Both the position numbers and the translations under genes were made by a program. A stretch of 64,000 nt of DNA, taken from Symsagittifera roscoffensis. Its lineage: Eukaryota > Xenacoelomorpha > Acoela > Convolutidae. The stretch's first letter is position 1; the number at the start of each line of letters is the position of its first letter. The stretch covers positions 26,617,254 to 26,681,253 of the forward strand of contig NC_087065.1 in assembly GCF_963678635.1 (NCBI RefSeq). The letters run 5' to 3'. This document shows positions 47,201 through 57,245 of the stretch, one piece after another. The notes beneath the pieces are model-generated. The model saw nothing but the letters and a program-made list of their open reading frames with translations. It made no database searches and was not told the DNA's origin.

Positions 47201-49710
47201 CATTCATACAATCGACAACTGAAATAAATTAGAGGTCGTTTTTATGAAGAGCATAACTTATCCGTATGTGGCCGTTAGGAGATGGAGCAAAATAATTATT
47301 TTATTAAAAACTATCAGTCGTATAATTTCTCAAGGCTTATCCTAGCATCGCAAAATAAGACCACACTTAAAATGCTACAACAAAGTGAAATAAGACAGCT
47401 AAGACAGCATTTATGATTCTGTTAGCATAACGATGCTACTCGCTTGACTATGTAACTTCAAAAAAATTTTGATGTGATTCGATGACTCTAGGCGTTAACA
47501 CAAAAACGATTGAAAAGTTCCAACCATTGGTAAAATACACCTTAAAATGAAACAGAGAAAAGCGTGGTTTTAATGAAGATCTCATTTATTTCATGTGTGG
47601 CCCTAAAATGATGAAGCAAAATAACTTAATTGTTAGAAACTTACTTGCTATTTTTTCTCGGTGCTTAAAAAATGAATGTGAAAAATAGACAGTAATGACA
47701 ATACTACTTGCATTCGTAAAATCGACAACTGAAAGAAATTAGAAGTCGTTTTTATGAAGAGCATAATTTAACCGTTTGTGGCCGTAAGGAGATGGAGCAA
47801 AACAATTATAATATTAAAAATTATCAGTCCTATAATTTCTCAATGTTTATCCTAGCATTGCAAAAAGAGATAACAATTACAATGGTACAACCAAGTGAAA
47901 TAAGACAGCGCTTATGATGCTGTAAGCACAATGATGCTACTTGCTTGACTAGGTAAATTCAGAAACTTTGTTGTGATTCGTGACTCTAAGCTTTAACACA
48001 AAAACGACTGCCCACTTTCAACTATTCGTGAAAAAACTGAATGAAAACAGAGAAAAGCGTGGTTTTTATGGAGAGCTCAATTAATTCATGTGTGGCCGTA
48101 AAATGATGTAGCAAAATAATTATATTGTTAAAAACTTACTTGTTATATTTTCTCGATGCTTAAAAAAGAAATGTGAAAAATAGACATCAATGACAATGTT
48201 ACTTGCAGAATGATACTATTTTCTTGACCAATTAATTTTTAAATAAAAATTTGATGCCAGTCGATGATCCCAGGCAGTACTGTAAAACTGATTCGCTGTT
48301 TTAATCGTTCGTAAAATCGACAACTGAAAGAACTTAAATGTCGTTTTTATAAAGAGCTTAACTTAACCGTATGTGGCCGTTAGGAGATGGAGCAAAATAA
48401 TTATATTAATAAAATATATCAGTCCTTTAATTTCTCAAGGCTTATCCTAGCATCGCAAAATAAGACAACAATTAAAATGCTACAATAATGTGAAATAAGA
48501 CAGCATTTGTAATGCTGTTAGCATAACGATGCTACTTGCTTGACTAGGTAACTTCAGAAACTTTGATGCGATTCGATGACTCTAGGCATTAACACAAAAA
48601 CCACTGAAAAGTTTCAAGCATTCGTAAAAAAGACCTTAAAATTAAAGAGAGAAGAGCGTGGTTTTAATGAAGAGCTCAATTATTCCATGTGTGGCCGTAA
48701 AATGATGAAGCAAGCTAGTTATGATTTTAAAAAATCTTTTGGAATACTTTCTCGATGCATAACAAAGAAACGTGAGAAAAAACAGCTATGATAATGCTCT
48801 TTGGAGAATGATGCTACTTGCTTGACAAAGTATTTTCTAAAAATTTGATGTGATTCGATGGTCCCTGGTAGTAATATCAAAAACGACTCGCTGTTTCAAT
48901 CATTCGTAAAATCGACAACTGAAAGAAATTAGAGGTCGTTTTTATGAAGATCATAACTTATCCGTATGTGGCCGTTATGAGATGGAGCAAAATAATTATA
49001 TTAATAAAATATATCAGTCCTTTAATTTCTCAAGGCTTATCCTAGCATCGCAAAATAAGACAACAATTAAAAGGCTACAACAATGTGAAATAAGACAGCA
49101 TTTATGATGCTTTTAGCATAACGATGCTACTTGCTTGAGTAGGTAACTTCAGAAACTTTGATGTGATTCAATGACTCTATGCGCTAACACAAAAACGACT
49201 GAATAGTTTCAACCATTCGTAAAATAGACTTGAAAATAAAACAGAGAAAAGCGTGGTTCTAATGAAGAGCTCAATTAATCCATGTGTGGCCGTAATATGA
49301 TGAAGCAAAATAGCTACGATGTTAAAATATTACTTGGTACACTTTCTCGATGCATAACAAAGAAATGTGAAAAAAAACAGCTATGATAATGCTACTGACA
49401 GAATGATGATATTTGCTTGATCGAGTTGTTTTTTAAAAATTTGATGCAATTCGCTGTTTCAATCATTCGTAAAATCGACAACCGAAACAAAAAGGAGGTC
49501 GTTTTCATGAAGAGCATAACTTATCCGTATGTGGCCGTAAGGAGATGCTCAAAATAATTATTTTATTAAAAATTATCAGTGCTATAGTTTCTCAATGATT
49601 ATTCTAGCATTTCAAAATAAGACAACAAATAAAAGGCTACCTGCAAATTGAAGCTACATGCTTGACTAGGTAAAATTGAGAAACTTGATCTGATTCGAAA
49701 ACCCTAGGTA
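44293..49710 (+). repeat. Satellite array 2: same dimeric unit, nine copies
   Basis: B-half anchors are at 44,638, 45,230, 45,825, 46,422, 46,995, 47,600, 48,095, 48,694 and 49,289. The order of long and short units, including the 495-bp unit (47,600 to 48,095), copies array 1 from 36,646 to 40,096 at an offset of 9,179-9,193 bp. Array 1's last three units before 41,864 have no counterpart here. The final stretch (49,289-49,710) matches 41,864-42,290. Confidence 0.9.
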
Positions 49711-50411
49711 AAAAGTATAAAATTGACTTGATGCATATTTTCAACTATTCTTATCACATCAAAAAATATACATTCGATGAAAACAATAGTTTTCCAGGCC
49801 ATTAATGATAATATTGAGCGATTAGATGATAAGCAGGTGAGTTTTCAAGGCTTAGAAATTGTTTTGAACTTGAACTCAAAAATCTTGACGTTTATCTGAG
49901 GAGTATTGCGGCTGTAACCCGCAATTTGTAATATTTTTGATTATTTCCACTGATTTAAAACATTTTCTGTTAATGTTGACTTCGATTTTGTGAGAATGGC
50001 GTTTAGCCAATAGGAACGCTTAGCGATTTTGATTGGTTGAAACTTTTCAAGCATTCGGTCCTTCAAGCATGAGAACCCTCACTGAAATTAGTATGCTCGA
50101 AATTTAAAATTTTGAACAATACTAAGAGGTTTTAAAATTTCAAGCAGTTTTCAAACAAACTTTCAAGTCGATTCGTTTAACCAATTTTTCGCAACTGAGG
50201 CATTTTATTCGAAATTTTTGATTATCATTCGAAACTCGAATGGAAAGACTTAAAACGATATATTTGCAATCAATTCTGTTGTTTTTTTTTTCATTACTGG
50301 ATTTTGCGTGGAAAAAATTAGAATTAGCTGGTTGCTGCGCTACTGACCACAGTCATCTTCCGACCACATTCATCAAAATTCTTTGAAAATGTTTTCATGA
50401 GAGATCAATAC

Positions 50412-50816
50412 GACGCGTATACTGTAATTGATTTAGGCAGAATCGACTAAAGTTGTTTTCAAAAAGTAAATAACAAACACAAAAGGAAAAAAACCCGAAA
50501 TTTTTTCTTAACCTGGTTTTAGTTTTCGCAGGAAACTATTTTATACATGAAAACTTTTAATTGCCATGGAAGCGCAAGCTATGCTTCCAATACAATTTTT
50601 CCTGAAGCAAATCTAATTTTTCCGCTAGTTAAATAATCATAAAAATTCTGTCTCGCTGGTTTAACTCACAAATAAGACGTCCTCGCTCGCTTTACCAGCT
50701 CGAAGTGAATCTAAAACTCAGAAACTTAATACCGGTTTTAGCACCATTTAGCCCCCACCGGAACACATTTTTGCTCCTCAATTTTTAGAGTCACCATTGT
50801 TTGGTATGTTCAGACC
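50412..50816 (+). repeat. Dispersed repeat C, copy 3
   Basis: Nearly identical to copy 2. Beyond it, 50,817-51,419 matches 43,376-43,840 except that 144 bp (50,919-51,062) are present only here. Confidence 0.7.
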
Positions 50817-51419
50817 GTGTGGACTAAAAACCGTGGCAAATATCTTGGAGACCGCAGTTTTTTTTTCATTTGTCAATTTTATTAGATTTTGGTTTTAAAA
50901 TCTCTAAAGGAAATTTCTTTTAAAAAAATAAATATTTCAACATCTGAAATTTTTTCTGGAATGTTGTGTGTTTTTATTGTATTTCGCGGCTATACTCTTC
51001 TACTTTTAGTCTGGCTTTCTTTTACAAATTATAGATAAGATTTTAGCCGGTCTCAGACAACTGATCCTTATACTGAAAACGTTTTAGCCAGCGTTTTTTG
51101 GACTCAACGTTTCAGTATTCAACTTTGCGCAACTTTCATGCAAGACCTTAGACTACAATACTTTGAGTACATTTTTTTGATGAAAAAACTTGTGAAAAAA
51201 AATTGAGACTTAGACAAGAGTTTTCTCGCATGTAACTTGACACCTGATTTCATATTTTGATTCTTCTGATATTTCATAATTGTCATTTTTTATCTGACGA
51301 ATAACATGTCATTTTAAGACAGTTTCATGTTCACCGGTTGTTGCTATCTCGATTAGGGAAGGAACTTTGCATTCTGGTGTTTAAGGACAATTTTTTATTC
51401 TATAACTGTTTCTCCTCAC

Positions 51420-52145
51420 GTGACGTTAGTCATCAGACTGATTCCAATCTTCACTTTGGTTGTAAGCCGTGGTGTCAACCGTGAACTTAAAAGTTCCATA
51501 ACACAGCGAACGTTGTTAAGTTTTGTATCTTCCGTTTTTGACCCCACATGTCTCGTAGCGCCCTATACCGTAAAAGCGCGATTATTGTTGAAAGAAATCT
51601 GACGCATTCAGGGCCAACAATGGGATCATGAGCTACCCATTAATATCAAGACAAAATTTCTTGCCTGGCACTCTGGTTTGCCATCTCTAGGAAAAATGAG
51701 TATAAAGCGCAGCTACTTCACCGCACCAGTTGAATATGTTGAATTACACATACACATGTTCGTTGACAGCTCAGAAAACGTTTTTCGTGCTGTAGCTTTT
51801 CTTCGCGCCCGTGTGAAAATTTCACTCGAAACACAAGTTGCCTTTGTATTTGGAAAATTAAGAGTGGCGCCCATGAACGCGCTTTTCATCACGAAGCTTG
51901 AACTGCAGGGTGCGTTACTCGCTACCCGCTTGAGGAAGATATCCTCAAAGTTCTAACGATTCCTGTGTCAAACACGTTCATGAGGACTGACAGCACCATT
52001 GTGCTCCAGTGGTTAAACTCAGGTAGTAAGCAACCCACGTTCGTGGCAAACCGGATTGGAGAGATTCTGGAAAGTACGACCGTAGACTAGTGGTTTCACG
52101 TTTTGAGTGGGGACAACCCTGCTGATACGGGAACTATGGTTTTGA
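51420..52145 (+). mobile_element. BEL/Pao retrotransposon pol fragment, copy 2 (longer)
   Basis: Same reverse transcriptase and RNase H start as copy 1, then it continues with 'LITKLELQGALLATRL', a frameshift near 51,935, and 'TDSTIVLQWLNS', 'KQPTFVANRIGEILESTTVD', a stop, then 'WFHVLSGDNPADTG' (51,985-52,130). These are the RNase H core and its downstream segment in Pao elements. There are at least two in-frame stops and one frameshift. Repeat D follows at 52,141. No LTR was recognised. Confidence 0.85.
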
Positions 52146-52300
52146 GATTGTTGAGAACGTTTTGATATCACGTTAACCAAAAAATGTTTTCCCTATTTTT
52201 TCAGATAGTATTTATTTCTTGTTTATCGGTTTAAAAATGCCGATAAATTGCAGACGTTGAAGCAGAATTTTTAGATCCCGAGTCCTACAGGATACCAGAG
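52141..52300 (+). repeat. Dispersed repeat D, copy 2
   Basis: Matches 33,262-33,440 (see there). It may be part of the 3' region of the element that carries the pol fragment. Confidence 0.45.
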
Positions 52301-53838
52301 TGAACCACACTGTCAGACTGACAATTTCAATTTTATAGCTTAGATTTTTTTGTCGCATGGAGAATTTTTTTCTCCGATTATTCGAGAAAAATTCACTCCG
52401 ATCCAAAACTTAATGAACATGGTGATAACTGGCAACTTCAAACCCGGAAAGAACTGGTGAGTGCTTCAAATCACAAATTGAGACTTTCAGATGCGATAAG
52501 GCACAGTTTATAGTGCCAGTGAAAGTTGTCTAAAACTATTCTTGAAAAACAAGTAGTTTAAGTAATTATGTCCACTAGTGTAATTAAACGGGGCTGCACA
52601 CCTATAGTTGATTTTTTGTTTAATCAGACAAGGTAAAACAATTAGAATGGTTACATAGCAGTAGATCAGCAACCTGGTAAACAGACAAGTCAGCAGCCTT
52701 TTGCAAAGCCACATATTTTGCAAAGCCACAAGTTTTCCAAACAAAGGGTGAATAAACCACTCATCTACTCACTGGCAAATTCGAACTACCCACCGCGACC
52801 TAAATGGGAAAGGCGCTAAACTCAGTAGTGGATCTAGGAGGATCTAAGATTTTCCAAATGGGCGGAGTTTCGAAAGTATTTCAAAAAGTTTGTCGACTTT
52901 TTTTAGGTCGACTAATTTGATTTTACGAGCTCTCCCAAATCACTAAAAAGCAGTAGCAGGTAAATTTAGCAGTAAAATAGCAGTAACAAGCAAATAAGTG
53001 TTAAAAGTATTAATATTAATTCGACTGTAGAAAAATTGCCTACTTTTCCGTTTTTAGACCAAATTTTGTAGTCGTAGCGCGGTTCAAATTAAGTTAAGTT
53101 TGCGGTGTGCAAATTCGAACCACGCCACGACTACAAAAATTTATAGATCCGACTAAATACTGTGACTTCTTTCTGGAGCTGGGGTTGAAAAGCCTGAGCG
53201 AATATTTGGGCGAAAATTACTCAATCATTCTATATATGAGTTAATTTGAAAAGATATGGATTGGTCCGATCTCTCGCAAAAAACGCCAATCAGCTTTCTT
53301 CCCCCGGATCTTTGGAATCAGTTTGAGAGAGCCCTAAATCAAAAGCCCTTCGACACGATCGAATAACGTGTACAAAAATTGTACTTGTTAAGTTTTTCCA
53401 GGTGGGGGGAAAAGGAAAAAAAGCAAAAAAAGGTCTACAAAAACTTAAAATTTCTCAAAAAACCGCCCCCTTCCTCTAAAAAACTTGTGCAAGCCACTGC
53501 ACGATTAACCTCAAACACTTGGCATAGATAAAATTTTTGGTCCCGAACTTCATGTAAACCAGGAAATAAGTGTTTAAACAGAAGTAAACGTAAGTTATTT
53601 TCCAGTTTCCCGCACATCCCTCTCGTAAAATTGCGACAGAATTTTGTCAAAAACAGTCAAGCAAAAATTTGCTTAAAAGAAAAATTATTCAAATCTTTTC
53701 ATTTTTTCACACTGCGGATATACTTTAGTTTAAAACTGAGAACAGCAAAATTCATTTGAATCGTAACTTAGGTATTATTTTAGCAAAAACCAAGAGTGAA
53801 CTGAAAAGGAACCAATATTTCATTTTAATGTTTCAACT
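52301..53838. other. Intergenic stretch with one MITE fragment
   Basis: At 52,823-52,945 lies a fragment starting 'cagtagtggatctaggagg' with 'gtcgactttttttaggtcga' and 'gagctctccca', clearly related to the hAT-type MITE. At 53,066-53,140 are imperfect inverted pieces ('tttgtagtcgtagcgcggttc' near 53,086 against 'gaaccacgccacgactacaaa' near 53,117), a hairpin with arms near 20 bp. Nothing else was recognised. Confidence 0.5.
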
Positions 53839-54221
53839 TTATATTGGACACTCTATATGTGACTCTGTGATGCCGGATGATGTATGAACACAAGTGCATC
53901 TTCGAAGTTTGGCTTTTTCGAAGGAATCACATCCGATCAAGGAGGTGAGTGCGGCATATATGTCATACCAGCCTGAGAGACAGTCACGAAAAGCATCTTC
54001 GCACTCCTCTTTATTCGAAGAACACTCCTCGTAGCAATAGTCGTGCTGGTCGCAACATCGTTCGGCTGAATCGGGGCTTATGGCGGCTATTAGCATTTTT
54101 AGCCACCCTGGTAGATCCCGTGGACCGCACCCGTTCATGGCTGGTTTAGGACAGCGTTTGATTGGCACTAAGTGCTCATCTGATCTACAAATATTTTCGC
54201 ACTCGCTCAAGAACCGTCTGT
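53839..54221 (-). CDS. Group XII PLA2 exon 2: catalytic domain
   Basis: Begins after ...atattttcag with a split Asp codon. It holds all the cysteines and the catalytic block and ends IECPI then TAA. There is no frame damage. The base composition is GC-richer than the flanks, as for the other real exons in the window. Confidence 0.9.
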
Positions 54222-54659
54222 CTGAAAATATCTATTTCTGAAGCAATATACTGGATAAAATGTTTTGGTCATTTTTTTATTATAGCCCGATTATGGCGAT
54301 ACTGACATTTGATTTGCTGATACTCAACTTGGTCGAATTTAAAAAAAACTTATGGTATTTAATATTTCTGTTTTCATAATTTTTAAAAAAAATTCTGCGA
54401 GAAACGGGACAATAACGTCAAATTGTGAATTTTAACGATAGGACCAATTTTTTATTCAAAGCTACTGCAAAAAATATATACATAACTTACCCGAATTGTT
54501 TCTAGCCTTTTGTGAATATCGCTTTATGAGCCGATCGTATCCATTATTAGAGAAATTGGGCGTCCCCCGCGTCACCCGTGCGCCTTTAACATTAATATTT
54601 AAATATTTCAAAACTACCAGGAATAGCAGGGACTGATAAAGGATGGGGTTTATCAACAT
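53839..54659 (-). CDS. Group XII secretory phospholipase A2, two exons
   Basis: Exon 1 is 54,659-54,491 and exon 2 is 54,221-53,839. The 269-bp intron has GTAAGT and ...TTTTCAG and joins in frame (phase 1), giving 183 residues; human PLA2G12A is 189. The family hydrolyses the sn-2 ester of glycerophospholipids using Ca2+ and a His/Asp pair, or in some members acts without catalysis, and is secreted. Seen: a hydrophobic leader (about residues 1-26), the calcium-loop signature NGCGP (86-90), the active-site block CCDQHDYCYEEC (112-123, His116 and Asp117) and further cysteines to RRCTC. The spacing between loop and active site and the NGCG form fit group XII rather than venom-type groups I-III. 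An ATTAAA sits 10 bases past the stop (complement of 53,824-53,829). It is probably a housekeeping or digestive enzyme; activity is not shown. Confidence 0.85.
54491..54659 (-). CDS. Group XII PLA2 exon 1: signal peptide and linker
   Basis: ATG at 54,659 opens MLINPILYQSLLFLVVLKYL, a secretion signal, followed by a basic, Asn-rich linker ending ARNNS. The donor is G|GTAAGT at 54,490. I chose this start because it gives a signal peptide and the exon joins exon 2 in phase. Confidence 0.75.
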
Positions 54660-54840
54660 TGTTGTGAGGTTAAAAACGAAATCTTGCTATTAATTCATTC
54701 GTCTAAAATAAATAAACCAAAACTTAACCGTGCTTGGTAAAAAAAAATTGTAAAATAATCAGTGCGAATTGGCGCCAAAGCTTCGGCGCCAATATGCACG
54801 GATGATTGTGTGAAAAAAAAAACAAATTGCGGTTATTTTT

Positions 54841-55108
54841 TGCTTTTGTAGTTTAAATTTTCCGGGCGATTAGGTCAAAAAGTTGATAAAGGTTCCTTTC
54901 AGAGGCGGATCTAGGATCTCTCGGGGGGGGGGGGGGGGGGCGGGTATGGCGGTCAAAAAAGTTTCAAAATTCTTTCAACCTTTTTTCTTTTTTTTAGGTC
55001 GACCTAATTGGATTTCCCGAGCTCTCACGCGGGTGACACGGTTACTTTTTGCTTTTGTAGTTTAAATTTTCCGGGCGATTAGGTCAAAAAGTTAATAAAG
55101 GTTCCTTA
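54841..55108 (+). repeat. Local 209-bp tandem duplication of MITE flank and end
   Basis: The stretch 'tgcttttgtagtttaaatttt' ... 'aaaggttcctt' ... 'ggcggatctagga' starts at 54,841 and again at 55,050. The first copy carries the start of a MITE (cagaggcgg from 54,900), a run of 18 G (54,923-54,940) and MITE interior to 'gagctctcac' (about 55,028), then jumps back into flank. This looks like a template switch or unequal exchange at the MITE insertion site. Confidence 0.65.
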
Positions 55109-55466
55109 CAGGGGCGGATCTAGGATTTCTCTCGAAGAGGAGGGGGGGGCAAAAAAAGTTTCAAAATTCGATCAACTTTTTTTCTTTTTTTTTAGGCCGA
55201 CCTAATTGGATTTCCCGAGCTCTCACAAAATACTAGAAAGACCTTATTTTGACCAAAATTTCTACGCACACTTTACCCACTAATTGAGTATATACTGGCG
55301 CCGAAGGTGCCTTTAGAAAACATTTAGGGTCCGTCAGCCAAAAATGAAGATCTTGAAACAGTACAAAGGGGGACCTTTTGGGTCGGCAGGGCGTCGAACC
55401 CCTGAGGGGGCAAGGCGTCCTCCGCCCCCCCCCCCCCCCCCCCCCAAGTCCACTGGTGGTTCCTTA
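55101..55466 (-). mobile_element. hAT-type MITE, complete, perfect 8-bp target duplication
   Basis: gttcctta (55,101-55,108) and gttcctta (55,459-55,466) flank a 350-bp element starting 'caggggcggatctagga'. It is the same family as 11,143-11,546 but inverted: 'ggcgccgaaggtgcctttag' and 'gggtccgtca' lie in reverse order. The right terminal repeat is degraded (complement of 'caccagtggacttgg') and holds a run of 21 C (55,425-55,445). Non-coding. Confidence 0.8.
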
Positions 55467-56922
55467 CTTGCCTAACGCACACTATTTTGACAAGCCAACT
55501 CAACAAATTTTTGAAGGCACATAAGTTTAAGTAGTGTTGGGTTAGCTTGTCTAGAGTTTATGCCCATGGCAAGTACGGAAAAGTTGGATGAAGAGTTCAA
55601 ATTCATGACTGGACGCGCTCACTCATCTACCTTCGCCCTTAACCATGAACGCGAATTTAACCATGAATCACCTCAAAACACACCTCTACAAACTGTATTC
55701 GAATTATGTACATTCATTTGTGTTGATTTTTATACCAGGAAGATTGTGAGATAAAGATAGTATAATAGCACCATTTCTCCACAAAAAACCGCACCAGACA
55801 ATTTGATCATCAAGAACCGCTATTAGGCGCCCAATTGATGCCGACAATTGGGATGCTTGGGATGTCATGGGACAAGCTTGTCGGGATAAGCTTGTCATGG
55901 GCCGGTTTAGGAGAAATTCGATCATGTGCAAAAAAACGCTCAAAAGACATTTTACGGCAAATGAAGAAGAGAATTCAAGAGCATAAAAAGAAGATATGAT
56001 TAACATTTTTTTTTTTCAAAAAAAAATGGATTCAAGATAGTATAAATTTAATACCAATTTGTTTGTTCAACAGTAAACCCTGAGAATTAATTGTCCTCAA
56101 AACCGATCTTTTTCTAGAAAAGAAAAATCAAATGGAACATTAACAGAGGCGAAGTCGCATACACAATCAAAAATATGACCTATAACGCTACTGGGAAAAA
56201 CTGAAATAGTAACTCTCTTATTTCACTGCTGGTCTCCTTCCCTACCTCTATACTACAGATCAAAGATGCCATGAAGCTTAAGTGCTAATTATAATATAAT
56301 AGTCTGTGTTAATATCCTTAGCATTGGCAAAAAGAAAGTTCATACTATAACACAAGCTATTTGTGTTTGTGTAAATAAGCGTACCAGAAAAAAAAACAGT
56401 ATTTTTAAAACTGAAGGTCAAAATTTTGTTTCAGATATCTCGGAGTCAACCAAACTGGCACAGGAAGAAGGTCTTTGTCGTGCCTAATAAATGTCGTCGC
56501 CATTATTGAAACTGAGGGAGGAACAGTTGCCATATTTGAAGTGCGAAGGAACTGAAGTACGTGTCCAAAAAGGTCGGTGCTGTTTCCCTTTAACTTTGCT
56601 GTCACCACATCATGAAATAATTCAGTGAATAAAAAATTGAAAGGGAATCAAGGCTCCACAAAAATGAAATTCAATTGAAACAATATTTATAATTCGAATT
56701 ATGTGAATATTTGTTTGATATTGCTCAGTTGAGTATTCAACAATAATAAAATAACAATGCGGTCGTTGCTATTTTCCTTAGCGTAGTTGATTCTTTTACC
56801 TCCAATTTTAAGATAAACACACCAGTTGGTTTGCTTATTATGTAAATAAATGCAAATGAACGCAAGCAAGTGCAAGGTAATACGCAAAGCAAAGCCGTAT
56901 ATTTGAGTGGTGAATTTTCAAT
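55467..56922. other. Intergenic stretch, no gene recognised
   Basis: Several 60-100-codon frames occur (for example minus strand 56,608-56,405) without family signature or splice support. A perfect palindrome, gacaagcttgtc, lies at 55,871-55,882. Confidence 0.35.
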
Positions 56923-57245
56923 GGTAGGCCGGCTTAGTCAAAGGGATACTTCGAATTTCAATTTCAAACATGCTTGTACGAGAGGACCGCTAGTTCGAAT
57001 CCGCCTCGGCGCCTAAATTTGCATCTCAGTTTGTACCGGAGCATTCAATACTTACTAGCTCTGTTCAATACAGTAGCTTGAGTGAATCACTGCCGGTGGA
57101 ATTAGATGTGAGAAGTGGTGCTAGTGTGGTTAGATGTGTTCAGGGGGCTGAGACCTCCCGTCAGGTAGCCACGGAAGTTGGCATCCTCTAAAGAGTGTGT
57201 AATAACTCAGCGGGACTAGCCCCCCACAATCAATGGCCACACTCG
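56923..57245 (+). repeat. SINE-like composite: tRNA-like head, 28S-rRNA-like body
   Basis: A D-arm/A-box-like 'ggcttagtca' (56,931-56,940) and a good B box, gttcgaatcc (56,993-57,002), sit about 57 bp apart, acceptable for a tRNA with a long variable arm, though stems pair poorly. Downstream, 57,164-57,245 ('acggaagttggcatcctcta', 'aagagtgtgtaataactcag', 'actagccc', 'caatggcca') resembles a conserved 28S rRNA stretch that I recall as 'ggaagt..g.atccgctaaggagtgtgtaacaactcacc...actagccct'. A composite SINE or an rRNA pseudogene beside a tRNA relic are both possible. Confidence 0.35.

Noticed and set aside
34660-49710. Regular repeats considered as a CRISPR array
   Set aside because: Units are about 594 bp with no unique spacers, in an animal genome with introns; this is satellite DNA.
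53949-54149. Plus-strand 66-codon frame opposite the PLA2 gene
   Set aside because: Antisense shadow of PLA2 exon 2.
53839-54221. PLA2 considered as a venom-type toxin
   Set aside because: The NGCGP calcium loop and cysteine spacing fit group XII. Nothing in the sequence suggests a venom paralogue.
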